A DNA stretch of 64,000 nt from Micropterix aruncella (GCA_944548615.1 OX155951.1:37506995-37570994); one strand, 5' to 3'; positions 48,240 to 63,320 are shown, counted from the stretch's first letter. Numbers and translations are program-made. The notes: a model not told the origin generated them from the letters alone.

Positions 48240-49250
48240 TTTTATTGCATAACTGTATGTTAAAAATATGATGAAAATAGTTCAATACAGTTTGCACAAA
48301 GGGCGTACATTTTCAATTACATATTTATAACCACAGATTACTCTTTGTGCTGATTACATACTATATTTTTAATTACAGCATCTATATAAGAATAATGAAT
48401 AAAATTCAATCATAATAACATTTTAGGAGTCTAAGAAATAATCAACATAGCATTTAAATGTAATCCAAGTGTAATAAAAATAATATTAAAATGGTCTAAG
48501 ATTAATTAAATAGGTTAGGACCCCCCCTCCTCCCCACTAAAGTGACATCCTCTCCCCGGCTGTTTTTCCCTCCCCCTTCAAACCCCCCCCCCACGCCGTC
48601 GTCTCCTCCCAATGCAAACCCCCCTCCTTCGCACGCCAACCCTCTCCCCCGGGCGTAAAGCCCCTGAGGAGGGGGGGGGGGTATTTTTGTAGTATCTTCG
48701 TACTGTAGTATTTTTAAAGTATTTTCCGAGGTATTCAAATGGTCTTTTCTAATATGACGTCATATTTTCTTAAATATGGCGGAGTTTTAAAAATATTTTT
48801 GTCGCTTGTATATGAGATTTTCCAACCGAAATTTCACAGTGTGGTTTTGGCACAACTACATACATATCCGTGTATCGAATACTAAATACCGAATTCAGGT
48901 CCAATATTTCAGGAGATTGACGTATGACCCCCCTCCCCCCCGGTGGACCGATTTCAACCACAATCTTTTCAAATCTTGCCATGACCAAAGGATGCCTGTA
49001 TGCCGAATTTCAGCTTGATCGGATGAAGCGTTCGGGCGCTATCGTGGAGCAATACACACACACATATACACACACACCCACAGAAGTGCATTCACAATGT
49101 TTTCCTTCTGTCGGGAAAGTACCTAATAATAAAACAGTGAAAATTATATGGTTAAACTATCCATTAAATAGTCAATTAAATATTTCAATTATCCAAAAAA
49201 AATAGAAGTTTGCCTCATTTAAAATTATGTAGTGAATTTTAGTATTATTA
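48240..49250. other. No recognisable gene; C-rich tract and (CA) microsatellite
   Basis: 48,520-48,690 is strongly C-rich on the plus strand, with many runs of 4-9 C and G runs at its end. 49,053-49,080 is (CA)n-like. A GATCGGATGAAGCGTTCGG block near 49,015 looks transposon-derived. Confidence 0.5.
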
Positions 49251-49254
49251 CATA

Positions 49255-49471
49255 CTAGCTGCGTCCCGCGGTTTCAACCGCGTGGTGATGGAAAATTGTG
49301 ATAATGATGATAGAAAACTATATGTCTTTATAAATTATAGCCTATGTGTTATTCTGATGTGTAAGGTATATTATTGTAAAGTTTCACTAAAATCCATTTG
49401 GTAGTTTTTGCGTGAAAGAGACATCCATACATACATTCTTAAAAACTTTCGCGTTTATAATAGTAGTAGGA
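49255..49471 (-). mobile_element. Short non-autonomous Helitron (217 bp)
   Basis: On the minus strand it begins TCCTACTACTATTATAAACG (49471 downward) and ends with GCGGTTGAAACCGC hairpin, GGGACGCAG and CTAG (49258-49255). Flanking bases are A and T, as expected for Helitron insertion. No coding capacity. Confidence 0.82.
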
Positions 49472-49612
49472 TAATCTTTTAAATATTTTAAACTGTAAAA
49501 CTATAATAATAATAGTAAGTGATGTCATGCTAGTTTCTTCGATGTGTTAGATCATTTAAAAATATATAGAAAGAACCTATAGCAATAAAATAAATATTTA
49601 AAATAATGCTCT

Positions 49613-49912
49613 TTATTGAGACGGTCCCAGAAGATGGATAGCTTCTTCCTCGGTGACATGCTCTGAAAATTGGCAATCGTGTTTCATCATTCTTATATCC
49701 ATAAAATTGTCAACACCCTGCGCCATGATCCGCCTACAATGAACACGTGAAAATGACCTATTCAGAAAAGGGTCCACTCCATTCTCCCTAGCCCAAATAG
49801 ATACTTCTTTTGTACTTTATAGTCCCTTTTCGATGTGCCCCGAATGTAAATAGATAGGTTTAACTTCGGACTTGTGTAGAAGGTAGCTTTCGTATCGGCA
49901 TAGAAATGACGC
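49613..49912 (-). pseudogene. Unidentified protein-coding relic or terminal exon
   Basis: A minus-strand frame reads YESYLLHKSEVKPIYLHSGH, one in-frame stop (49817-49819), then VSIWARENGVDPFLNRSFSR, VHCRRIMAQGVDNFMDIRMM, KHDCQFSEHVTEEEAIHLLG and a stop at 49613-49615 that overlaps an AATAAA signal. Composition is protein-like and the 3' arrangement looks like a true transcript end. I do not recognise the family. An HxxR (HCRR) pair faintly recalls tyrosine recombinases, which is only a suggestion. It could be a retrocopy, a transposon C-terminus or the last exon of a host gene. Confidence 0.45.
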
Positions 49913-50139
49913 TTAAAATATTCACAAAGCTGTATTTAATTTATTTATTTTTATTTATTTGGTGATTTAAAATTACATATACAACTACAATGTCAAAGCC
50001 GAGAATCCAGTAGCAAAAAACTGATGTTATGCCAGACACTGTTGCCAGTCATCCTATTTTAATGTCGCCTAACTAGGCAATAGCCGGTTCTAAGGCGGTC
50101 ATTTAAATTGTTGTAAATGTATTATAAACCAATTTAAAA

Positions 50140-50915
50140 AGCACCAAACTCTTACCCACATACATTCCCACAATACAAGGCACAAATCGATGTATACTCA
50201 TAATTCTATACCTGCAACAACACAATTTCAAAGGACAACTCAATACAGAAGCATAACATTTTATAACAGGTTACAAGAGGAATTAAAAAATATAAAAACA
50301 TTTTCTCTATTTAAAAAACATACCAAGGAATTTTTATTGCAAAAATGTCTATATGGCACGGACTTTTAAAATTTTATATTCACAATTAACTACTTGTATA
50401 TTTTATTTATTTTTTATTTTTTTTAACTTCCATTTTAATCCTATTCCGAACACTTCATTTTATAGACAATTTACTTACTGATTATGTAACATGATTTAGG
50501 AATTATTGCTTTTATTTTTATATTTTTACTCTGATTATTATTTGATTCTTTCCAAATTGGACTCCTTGATTATTATTATTATTATTGATTTATTTATTTG
50601 CGAGATCATTCAATGGATTTGCCTTTCTATTATTATTTTTTTATTTTTTTTCTATTATTTTTTTTTAATTATTTTTATTTTTTTGGATTTGGTATTTCTA
50701 TTTTTGATATTTCTTATTGCTATTTTTAAAATTTAGAAAATGTAATGGTTGATTTTGTATAGTTTATTAACTTTCAGATTTCTAACATGATTTAATTTTA
50801 TTTTTGCCAGATAATGATATGTTTAAAATATGAATATTATAAAAAATGTATTTAATAATTGTAAGTTCTATACCCTCGCCGGGTTTTTTTGGAATAAAAT
50901 AAACTTTGAACTTTG
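50140..50915 (+). pseudogene. LINE 3' end
   Basis: HSHNTRHKSMYTHNSIPATT, FYNRLQEELKNIKTFSLFKK and FLLQKCLYGTDF-stop (to ~50,368) are the C-terminus of a LINE ORF2. An AT-rich UTR ends with AAACTTTGAACTTTGAAA repeats (~50,900-50,918). 5'-truncated. Confidence 0.75.
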
Positions 50916-50919
50916 AAAA

Positions 50920-51505
50920 AAGTAAGTAATAAATAATATAGAATTTTTGGGGAATTTATATACTAAGGACCTATTTTTATTCATTCTTATGTGCTGGAAA
51001 ATTGGATATAAAATACATAATATAAAACTGAAATTGATAATATAAAATTGTTAAACTTAACATAAACATAAAAAAGATGCACAATTAGCTAGTATTTGGA
51101 TAATCATCGATGCTTTAAAAGAGTTAGTAGGTCAAATCTAATTTTAAAACATTCAAATTAGTAAAAATAAAATAAAATGGGAATTAAAATACCAGATGAG
51201 ATGAAAAATATAAAATTTTAAACCATAGCTTAATTATTATACAATTAAAAAATGATGTACAAATAAAAAGTGTGTAAGTAAAATAGTTAACATTGATAAA
51301 AATACAGTAGTCTAGTCTACCCTAGACAACGGCGGCTGCAACGTCACCGAAATGTCGGGTCCTACAAATTTCACGCGGTAAATTCGTTTTCTATCCTATT
51401 TATAATGTCAAACAACCGCGATAGTCTTCAATTTTATAAAAATATAGTAAATTAAACAAACCTAATTATAGAAATTAAAATTAGGTAAATAAATAAAAAT
51501 GAGAT
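50920..51505. other. AT-rich; two small transposon relics
   Basis: 51,405-51,440 repeats the LINE D sequence GTCAAACAACCGCGATAGTC of 37,716. 51,330-51,365 (CGTCACCGAAATGTCGGG) may be a PLE 3' region relic. No gene is seen. Confidence 0.4.
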
Positions 51506-51509
51506 TTAA

Positions 51510-54163
51510 GGGTCATTCCGTCCTTTCGTGCAAAATAGGCGATTCCGCGGAGCAATTTTTTTTTTCTTGAATTTCAGATTTATTGATATTTAATATAATT
51601 AAGACCTCCTAGTAAAGACATTTATGTGGGAGGCACTTTGGTACATAGTGTACTTTACTAATAAATGGGCGGAGGGTAATGACGATCGGGATGGTAATGA
51701 AATTTGCCAAGAAGGTAATGATACGTCAAGGGATGGTAATGACACTAGCCTGGAAGGTAATATTAGCTGAGGATGGTAATGACATGTGATATAGAAATAA
51801 CATCAGTAATTTATTGTTTCTTTACAAAATATATTTATTATAAAAATCCATAACTAAAACCAACATTAAAAGTTATGAAGCCTATTTTTAAAGCGGCCAC
51901 TAATGAACTAAATCATCTAAGAAATTTTAAGAAATCTTTATTATTCTTTTTCGCATTACATGAATTACATACAAAACATATTATTATAATTCTAGAAACA
52001 TAAAGTATGGAATAAGAAATAGAAAATAAAAAATATAAAATCTTGAGATCTACTTTCCTTGTAAAATCAATAGACTTTTGTGCTCTTGTACCTTTGTAAC
52101 TTAGTAGAACTTCACGGAATCTAGTACCAAATGTAAGCTTTTATGCTATAGTACTCAATCAAAAAAAAATCTTTATAATATAAAATATCTAAAAGTCAAA
52201 AAAATAAATCAGTTACTTTAACCCTATTGTAATCTATCGTGACTCGAGCGTCAATGTTATCTCACTTAAAAACTGCTTGTAATAATAATGCAACAAAACT
52301 CTATACTAACAATATAGGAAAAGTTTTCTTACTAATCGTAAGATAAAATGGAAATTATAATATCTTGAGATCAACGCTTTTATTTATAATTTTAATCAGG
52401 AAGATTTTAAAATGAATATTTTCCTCGTCTAGTAATGTCAGGCATTGGCAAAGGATAGAAACTGCTAGTTCCCGCAACATTATCTTCATCGTCTACTACG
52501 GGCCAAGAAAGCATATTAGATTTATCCCAACATTAAAAAAAAAGTACGGTGTATGTGCCATTTGAGTATTCTCAATTTTTTCCTATGTACTAATACAGCT
52601 TGTTTTAATAGATATTGGACTATTACCCAAATCATCAATATTGTCGGAATGTACACCATGACAAGCTACATTCTTAACATTTTCTTTTTGGGGGTTGCAA
52701 TTTTTTGTATTGTCATTATCCATGTCATCAGTGTGCTTATCAACATTGTGCCGTCAGTATTCATATAAAACGGCATGACTTTTATATGTCGTTGTGTCTC
52801 AAAAACGGTAGTACACTTCCACGCTTCATTCATAATAAAAAAAAAATCTCATCCTAACTTATCGTATTGGTTGGTATTGAAATAATGATGCCTTCATTTA
52901 ATGTATTTATGAAGAGCGGGTGTTTCGTTGTTCAATACATTGCTTGCTACATGAACTTTCGGTGTATCGTCTTTCATCTCATTGCTAGTAAGGTGGTTTA
53001 CATTAAACACATGGTTAACTATAATTTCATCGTATTGAGTGAAGCTTTTTACAAAATCGCAATTGATTAATTCAGGTTATGTGATGTCAATCCCAACGCT
53101 CAATCTCCCCAAATGCTTGGTATGGTTGCACGGTACGTAGATGAAACTGGAGATAAAAGAGCTTAGCTCTCTTTCTTCTATAATTCTTCTCTTTCTTCTA
53201 GAATTCTTTCATAATTTACCCCAAATACACTTAAACAGGCCAAAATTGACATATAGATAGTTGACATTTATCTACTTGGCTCTTAAGTTTCCTATAAAAA
53301 CCTTCAAAACCATTCGAAATTGTCAATAACTCATTGCCTTCCAAAAGTTTTCATTACCATCTGACACGTTTTCATTACCTTCTAATACGTTTCATTACCA
53401 TCCTACATAAATTTGGAAGGAAAGGAAGGTAATGACAAGGAGTGGAATGAAATAATGGAAGTTTATTCTGCATATTTCGCATGATTGATGACCTTGAAGT
53501 TTCAATAACAGTGGACGAAAAGACCCTACCAAAACACACCAAAGTGGATATAAACTTAGCTTTATTGTTTTGTACTTACTGTTTGACTTGGATGAATGGT
53601 AATGACTGCTGAACGGTGACAAACTCGAAATGAAGAGAAAGAACTTAAATATCTTTTTACACGGCGACTATTCACACAGCCTTCAGAGCTTACGCGACAG
53701 ACTGACCAATGAGGAGCATGATGATCTACGGTAGAAGCTTGGGCTCCTGCGGAACAAGATATACTTATTTTTTTTTGCGCGGGAAATGATAGAATCTCTG
53801 TTGCCAAAGACAAAGGTAGAAATATTTTGTTTATATGTAATTGTAGATGTCTTATATTTTAATACCTATAGTGTGTTTACCTTATCTTTCATGTATGCTA
53901 AGACAACTAAGTATGTGTTGGCAAGTTTAGGTACAACACATCGACGAATTTGAAGTTTGTGGTTTGGAGGCGGAGAGGAATGAAATTTTTCCATGTATTT
54001 TTAAGATTAAAAAAAAACTATGTACTTTAGAATTAGATTTCCTAAAGAGCCTTCTCCCTCACACTTAGAGTAAATATATTTCAATAAAACTTTTTTTCTA
54101 AATGCGGTATGCAGTCTGATATTAGAGTTTACAGGCGATTTGCACGAAATGGCGGAATGACCC
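51510..54163. mobile_element. 2.65-kb TTAA-flanked DNA transposon (Kolobok or piggyBac type)
   Basis: TTAA at 51506-51509 and 54164-54167. The ends are inverted repeats: GGGTCATTCCGTCC then TTTCGTGCAAA at the left, and its complement with C/T and A/C changes at the right. Subterminal copies of GGTAATGA lie at 51,675-51,785, with TCATTACC copies at 53,345-53,400 and scattered others near 53,440 and 53,595, consistent with transposase-binding sites. The interior holds a decayed minus-strand coding remnant. Confidence 0.8.
52407..53075 (-). pseudogene. Decayed ORF inside the TTAA element
   Basis: Minus-strand pieces look protein-like: FTQYDEIIVNHVFNVNHLTS with VASNVLNNETPALHKYIK (52,890-53,070), DNDNTKNCNPQKENVKNVAC (~52,660-52,720), and a C-terminus MLSWPVVDDEDNVAGTSSFY ending RGKYSF-stop at 52407. 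They lie in different frames. Acidic, Asn-rich sequence without a recognised motif. From position it may be the end of the transposase ORF, but this is inference. Confidence 0.4.
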
Positions 54164-54167
54164 TTAA

Positions 54168-54480
54168 ATGAGTAGTACATAATAATATGTACATAAGTAT
54201 TAAAATAATCATATATAATTTGATTATCAAGATCTAGACGACTCGTCAAGTGTCGCTATTTTTCAATGTTTATATTTATTTATTTATATGCATTTATTTA
54301 CTTTTATACAATAGGAACATTTTATTACAATAGAAAAATTAATATGTTTTTATTAAAATAAAGCGATAAATTGTGTACTAACCTGTACTAAAAGTGCGAT
54401 TACCGACTTATTTTAGATTGCGAGCTGACATATTAATAGGTTAGTAGTAAAACCATTTTTAAAAACAAGCTTTTATTAAA
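54168..54480. other. AT-rich, no recognisable gene
   Basis: Nothing beyond AT-rich filler. Confidence 0.5.
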
Positions 54481-54487
54481 AATGCTT

Positions 54488-54780
54488 TGTCACGAGCCAA
54501 ACCTGGGTGCAGCAGCCATATCGTATTGGAACTTAGAACGGGCTATCATAATTAATGCGTACACAAAATTTCGTGACTGTGTTGTTGACCGTTGAGGAGT
54601 CCCCTTTACGGGAGCCAACCCTCGGCTCAGCAGCCATGTCATGATGAAACTTATAACGGACTATCATAATTAAATGTGTATACAAAATTTCGTGTCTGTG
54701 CTGTTGGCCGTTGAGGAGTCCCCTCGTCGGGAGCAAATCCTGGTTGCAGAATCAGGCCATGATTACCATAAAATCCATTG
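54488..54780 (+). repeat. ~117-bp tandem repeat, about 2.5 copies
   Basis: Units share GCAGCAGCCAT, GGCTATCATAATTAA or a variant, ACAAAATTTCGTG and CCGTTGAGGAGTCCCCT; starts near 54,495 and 54,612, with a decayed third at 54,730. Confidence 0.8.
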
Positions 54781-54789
54781 TCATCGGAA

Positions 54790-56925
54790 CTGCACCAACA
54801 TGTAGAATTTCGACTTCATAGGAAAAGAGGAAGTGGTTCTAATTCTGCTTGCAAGATTTGACCTAAACAAATATACTGACAAACATTGCAAGGTAAATAA
54901 AAGCATTTAAAAGTAGGTTTTATTAGTACGGATTTGTATTAAAGTAATATTAAGTAGAGATTGAAAATATTGACTTAAAAATAAAATAAACCTTTCCTTT
55001 GCCTTGTTTGTTTCGATAAAACGCACCGTTAAAATTGCATGTTCAATTTTAGTACCTTTTCCAGTTTCCTTTTCCTATACCTATACCAGAGTATCTATTC
55101 CAGTATCTGTACCAAAGTCTGTAAAAACGCCTTCAAAGATTTCATTGATCCCTGTCCACGAGAGTTTTACAGAAGAGGAATTAAGCAACTCCCATTAAAA
55201 TGACAATCTGCATTGATTATAGGGGTCAATATTTCTATTTACTAAATATATTTTTCATAAAAAATTGTTGGCAATAAATGTCCTTTATAGAACGGCAACT
55301 TCATAGGCAAGGACTAAATAGTATGCATTTGTACGGCATGATCATTTTGATAGTTAGGAAAACGAATTCCAAATATATAGGAACATTCTAGCTAAAATTC
55401 CCGAAGTAGGTCCTGCATACGCCCTACGTATTCAAAATGTGCCGACTCTTCGACAATGAAAAATGTCTTCCAATAAAAAGTCGACCTTTTCTTATGGGCG
55501 AGAACATCAATATTCGGCAGACGAATACATTATGTACGCTATATACTCTCACTTTTATATACGATACGATAAAATGTTGCTGTCACCGCGAAAGTCTTAT
55601 CGGACGCAGACGATTGAATGGGTGCTTTTATCGTATCAGCAGATGGGAAATTTGTTTTATGTTGTTATTTCGGCGATGAGTCTGAAGACGAAAGTCTTAT
55701 GCTTCGCTTTCGACTCTCTCAGCCTGTCCAGTGTTCAATATACGCCATCGCTTGTTAAATATTTAATTATAATACTCATTTGTCCATAGTATCGAATCAT
55801 ACTATGAATCAAAGTAGTTTTATTTGTTTTTTTTTTAACTGAGTAGTTATTAGTTTATTAGTTTGTTAGTTTATTATTATGCTTTTGATTTTTATTATTC
55901 ATTCGATGGTATTTTTAATTATATTATTAAAAATTTGAAACTTTTTTGTACATTGACGTATTTTATTTTATAGTTTCAACGAAGACATATATAGTAGATT
56001 ATATTATTTTTAATTTTGACTATATTTTAATATTTCAACTAACTTTTTAAAGATTATTAATAAAATATAATTCAGATATTCATGAATTTAAAATACTTTA
56101 GACTACTTTAAACTAATCATTTTATTTTTATTTGATCCTATGATCTATTTTTTAAAATGACATATTATGATTTCTTAAATACCTGTTAGTACCCGAATAG
56201 ATTCCTTTTTGTTTTACTATAAATTAGATTCTAATGTTGCATAAGTAACGGTACGCCTGCCTTAGTACATGCCTAGGCATAGTTAGGCGGCGTTGATATT
56301 ATTAAGATGCTGCAGTGTGCTTTGATTTTTGCTATTGGTACAAACACGGACATTGTGCAATACTGCAGAAATGTGCATTTCGTTCTTTATTTAAATAAAT
56401 AAAAATAAAAAATAGTTGGTAGCTGACTAATGCATGACAGCTACATGATTTTTAGATTTAAATATATTATACCTAAAACACCATTCATAATAATAAAACA
56501 AAACATCCACACGAGAACAGAATTAACTAACTGACAAAAATTTACTTGCAAATGATGTCAAAATAATTACTTAACCAAATTTTGATTTTCAAGGTAAATT
56601 TTAAACCTGAATAACGCACTTATTTTATTTTTCGGAAAACTTACAGCTTTTTATACTTAATACTAACACATATTATACAAATCTAAGGCCAATTAAAAGT
56701 TTTCACAATTAAACTAAATCTTTTGTTACAGCGCAATGAGCTATGAAAAAAATGCAGGTTTAAGTAAGAAGAAAGGGATAGGGAAGCCATATTATGAGTT
56801 ATGTAGATGTATTTAAGATATATAATGATATATACCATACATACATATATACATACATACACGTGCACAAATAATAAATTAATATAAATAATACGACAGG
56901 GTAATAATAAAACGTAAAAGTATAG
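54790..56925. other. No recognisable gene; LINE 3'-UTR-like sequence at 55,860-56,410
   Basis: Two overlapping frames (55437-55679 and 55463-55789) have no known motif. The AT-rich part holds CCTAGGCATAGTTAGGCGGC (~56,270), also seen in other LINE tails here, and ends AAATAAATAAAAATAAAAAA. Confidence 0.5.
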
Positions 56926-57785
<860 letters not shown>

Positions 57786-57789
57786 TATA

Positions 57790-58120
57790 TATATATACTT
57801 TATAGAATTGATTAGAGGGATGATTATGAAGAAAATAATAATAAAAGCCACTTACATACATAGTACATAGTGGAGAAAGGGGTCCCTTGTTTGAATTAGG
57901 GATTGCTTTATATTTAAACGAGATTGGTTGGTTGTCTTTGACTTGCGAACAGAGATGTAGGTTTACAAGGCCTTTTTAATCTAGAAACACTCACCCTTCA
58001 AACAACCAATCTCTAAACTAAGCAACCATCCTTCTAAATAATAAAATCACTCGATTAGATCTTAGTTCGAGCAAAAAAACAATGAAATACTTGTTTTTTG
58101 TCGGCTTATGCCTATGGCCT
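57790..58120. other. No recognisable gene
   Basis: Unique-looking sequence between the MITE and the next (TA)n. Confidence 0.5.
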
Positions 58121-58454
<334 letters not shown>

Positions 58455-58512
58455 ATATATAAAATTAGATTCATGAAAAGTTACTTATCTGGGGTCCTGG
58501 TGGACCAGAAAC

Positions 58513-59467
<955 letters not shown>

Positions 59468-59589
59468 ATCATAATGTATTTATAATGTTAATATACATAT
59501 GAACTTTTATAGAAAATATTATACTGGCTGAAAGCATTGTTATAGTGTAGTAACAATTACCACAGCCTACGTACCCAACGGACGAAGAA

Positions 59590-59910
59590 ATACCAATCAA
59601 ACCCGAAGGCTGTTTATCGTATTTCTAATTTCTTCGAAGCAAGTACTTAAAGATAAATTAAAGATTTCCAAACATTGAAAGTTTAAGTTATATGATCGAA
59701 GTGCTCTATAAAAATACATATTTTGACCATAATTGAATTTGACTCTCGGTAGATAAAATAAATCGCGAGCCCTTGTCTTATTATTTAGGATTCGGTAGGA
59801 GATTCTGCCAACAGAATAGGGACTGTCTATTTTATTATTAATAATATTGTACAGAAAACTTATATCATATTGGAGGCGCCTAATTAGGTCATTTCCCATG
59901 ATGACCAAAA
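59590..59910 (-). pseudogene. LINE RT C-terminal fragment
   Basis: Minus-strand frame: NDLIRRLQYDISFLYNIINN, SYRILNNKTRARDLFYLPR and NYGQNMYFYRALRSYNLN, the last ~100 residues of an insect LINE ORF2, ending with a stop near 59,597. Same general type as 40,547-41,078 and the end of LINE D. 5'-truncated; no tail recognised. Confidence 0.75.
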
Positions 59911-60331
59911 TATGTCATTGCAATAAAGGAAAGATATGAAATACCTAACTTAAATAAATAATGTCCACGAACTTTACATAAATCAAATTATTTATTAATT
60001 CGTCACAACTTTGTACCAGCTATTAAAGAAAGAATTAATTGGTTATTATAAGAGACCTACTTAAGCCTCAGAAAAAGACCTCAGAAAATGTAAAATTATT
60101 ACACGTAAGTTACTTACGTGTTGCCATTGATTATATAGCGAATAAGATTACTCAACTCCGAACTATGATTGGCAGCTAGAATTATACTAGGAAATGCAAC
60201 ATCTAGATGGCTCTAATAGTTCCAAACAATGATTAATCTTATGTTCAATAGTTCAAGAACTGGCGTTTTAAACACGCCGTTACGGTATCCCATCAATAAA
60301 TAATATAAAAATATAATAACATAATCTCTTA
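59911..60331. other. No recognisable gene
   Basis: AT-rich filler. Confidence 0.5.
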
Positions 60332-61090
60332 TTGCCCGCGGCTTCGCTTCGCGTAAAGTTTCGAATCGATTTGTTAATTTAAGTAAGGTGGCGTTTATTT
60401 CCTTTTTTAGACGCTATCTTTAGATATATAGTGCAAGACGTCCCCCCTCAGATGCACGATACATATATCGTAGACGTACGCGTCTTGTTCCTTGCCACTA
60501 GCGCCGCCTTCCGCTGAACGCTTACCTTGCTGGGCCAGCAGCCGCCACCGCCGCCTGCTAGGTATTTCGGGGTGCTTGCACGCGTTACTAATTTAATGAT
60601 ATCTCTATAACTATACCACTTAAAAACTTACAGTAAATAACAAATTTTATCTGTATTCACTAGCCGTGATAATGTATTAATTTATTTCAATGAGGATTCT
60701 TATTTTATTGCTAATGTCTTCAACAAACACTGCCTGCTCTTTTTTCTTATATTTTTTTTTCATTAAAACGGTTATTATAGCTTAAATATAAAAGTTTGAT
60801 ATAAGATGTCGAATTATTTATAGATCTCTCTGAGGCCAATGTTTTTGTCACATATTGTTTTCACATATATCAAACCGTTTCATCAGAGCACGCCGATAAA
60901 CAACTTATGTGATATTTTTTCTCCGATTTGATTTACAAATATTTAGATTTCGTATTGAAAACCTTTAATAATCACAATAAAATATAGCCTATAGCACTTA
61001 TTGATAATGGAGCTTTCCGTTACTGAAATAATTGGATTGAAATCGGATGAGTAGTTTTGGAGATTACCCCTGTGAGGACTTCGCCCACAT
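60332..61090 (-). mobile_element. Helitron-derived relic
   Basis: Minus-strand 3' part (60,332-60,430) matches the Helitron 3' end at 10,053-10,150 but has lost CTAG (AATAAGAGA instead of AATAGCTAG). The 5' side contains a CAAAACTACTCATCCGATTT block (~61,050), which I associate with insect Helitrons. The outer 5' boundary is not resolved. Confidence 0.6.
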
Positions 61091-62090
61091 ATCAGTCAAC
61101 AAAGGAAGTAAATTCTTTATAATCGAAACCGCAAACACACGTCAACCAGCATTCAATTCTATATAATTTCGACAATTAACGCACACTCAGCCGATGACTA
61201 ATTTCATTTCTTCTGATCGATCCAATTTGACACACTTAGTTCCCCACGCATTGAACATTGAACATACACAGGATATATAAAGCCATACATTCGATCGATC
61301 ATGCATCATCCTCTGGTCAGTAACCAGCGCGACTACCCATCATCATCATCCTCCAGTGAGCACACATCGCGACTACACCTCGTTATCATCATCATCAAGC
61401 AGTCACTACATTATCCGCGATACCGATCTTCAAGTCTCACTCCGCGATTACACAACTGTGACATATTACTTCGAGCGCACACTACACACTCGGCTACTTA
61501 CCAATCAAGGCGTTACAAACTGGCAACCGATCACATACCTTCTGAATAAATCACTTCAACTTCAACAACATCGACTTTCAATACCGAGAAAACCCCTTGA
61601 TGAGAACCACCCTTCACTCACGAGCAATTGGAGTCTAGTAAGGGGTGGCCAATCTCACACCCCCTAAATACAATCTTACAAACTTACAAACATTACTTCT
61701 TTATAATATTAGTATAGATTTATATAAAAAAATATATATTTGGTATACAGTTGTTCAATGTGTAATAGTTACATGCTTTAAAGTTTAAATACACTAATAG
61801 ATGGCATTTTTTATCAACGTATTATTTTTGTTATCTAAACAGCCTATATAAATACGACATAGATTACACTAATATTTGAATATTTTACTGTTGTAATTTG
61901 TCAAATAATGAGATTTTTATAATTATTCAGTCTTTTTCCAAAAACCATTCATTATCAATTTCATTACAGACGGCCAAATAAATTGCTATTAATTTGGCCG
62001 CCAATGCTAACAGCGCCACCTGCATTTCACTGTTAAAGAAAGGTTGCCAAATCATACTTACATACATAGAGTTGAGCAATCTAATCCGCA
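61091..62090. other. No established gene; possible promoter-like stretch
   Basis: 61,270-61,300 has GGATATATAAAGCC about 30 bp ahead of a CATCATCCTCTGGTCAGT context, which could be a core promoter. The two overlapping frames that follow (61301-61549 and 61356-61667) have no recognised motif. Confidence 0.35.
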
Positions 62091-62092
62091 TA

Positions 62093-62376
62093 CAAGTGAG
62101 TTTTTAATTAGTGACATCCTTGTAGTGGGTGATTAAAAACGACGAAATAAGCAACTATTGATATAAAAAATATGAAAAAAATTATATTTATTCAGTTTTG
62201 ATGTCAAATTTGTAAATTTTAGGTGATTAAGAAAGCTGCGCCATCTAGGGGTAGGTAAAATATCGCTAGTAAACAATATTAGCGATTTTGCACCTACCAC
62301 TAGATAGCGCATCGTGCTCATAGCTATTTATACGTTTTAATAAATTTAATATTCAATAAATACTAAAAAAAAACAA

Positions 62377-62422
<46 letters not shown>

Positions 62423-62507
62423 ATACTCTAAAATATCTTAACCGTTGCTTAGTTCGTCGTACTGATTCACCCACTACAATGATGTCACTAATTAAAAACT
62501 CACCCTA
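62093..62507. mobile_element. Second MITE of the 57,318 family
   Basis: Inverted ends AGTGAGTTTTTAATTAGTGA and GGTGAGTTTTTAATTAGTGA (complement), followed by GTGGGTGA and a TAAGCAAC block. The palindromic centre (GCGCCATCTAG...CTAGATAGCGC) is shared with 57,318-57,785. TA borders both ends, though the exact right boundary is ambiguous by two bases. It contains a (TA)n run at 62,381-62,418. Confidence 0.78.
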
Positions 62508-62509
62508 TA

Positions 62510-63320
62510 TAATCAATGCCAATACCTAGAACAGCGAAGCATTCTATGTATTTTTACCAAGTAGTTACCAAGACGAAGAAGAAAAGTATATGAATCCGTG
62601 TATCAACAATAGTTTCATTTACCTATATATAAGTATTTTAACAATTGTCAAATGCTCCATTGGCTGGCACTGCTGTGATATTACTACATTCTGCCATAAC
62701 GCTGAACACTGCATCTCGCTATAGCGCCAACTCTCTCGCGATGTATTTATTGCTTGCATACAGATATAATGGAGTCGCTGCTTTACGGCGATATCGCGCA
62801 AATGTTCGGCCATTTGTTTCGCGGTATCGTGATACCGCGGTTTGCTTTAACACTTCGCTTATTTATCTTTTTTCGGGCAATTGCTCTCGTCTCGCGTGCG
62901 ATTCGCCTCTCTCAAAACGGACCCGGTGTGCTTTACCTAAGCGGTCGCTTTTAAGTATGTCTTTAAGCAAGCTCTACAGAAGGTGCGGCGCACTTTGTGT
63001 GCTTATTATGCCATTATTTTGGGGGACGTTATCTGCGCGCTGCGATGCTTATTTTAGAAAATTATAGGTGAGAGAAAGAGAGAGATGATCGCATTTGAGC
63101 ATTTTTTGGATGCTAAATGTTCATTTAAAGATAAATATATTAACCGAAATGTTTATGTTGTTATATTGTCAAGTTAATATATTTTCTTAATGACTTACGT
63201 GTATTCCAATCATTAAAAATTTTACTATTTTTTGAAGCAGTATTTCTAGCTGAATAGTTGTGTCTGATTTATTAAATGAATTTCCATTCAAATATTCAAG
63301 TTTTGCTTTAACTACACGCG
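62510..63320. other. No recognisable gene
   Basis: A 140-codon frame (62645-63067) overlaps another and shows no known motif. It spans a near-palindrome CGCGGTATCGTGATACCGCG near 62,820. Confidence 0.5.

Noticed and set aside
62645..63067. 140-codon plus-strand frame
   Set aside because: Overlaps another frame, has no recognisable motif, and spans a palindromic GC-richer patch; no supporting context.
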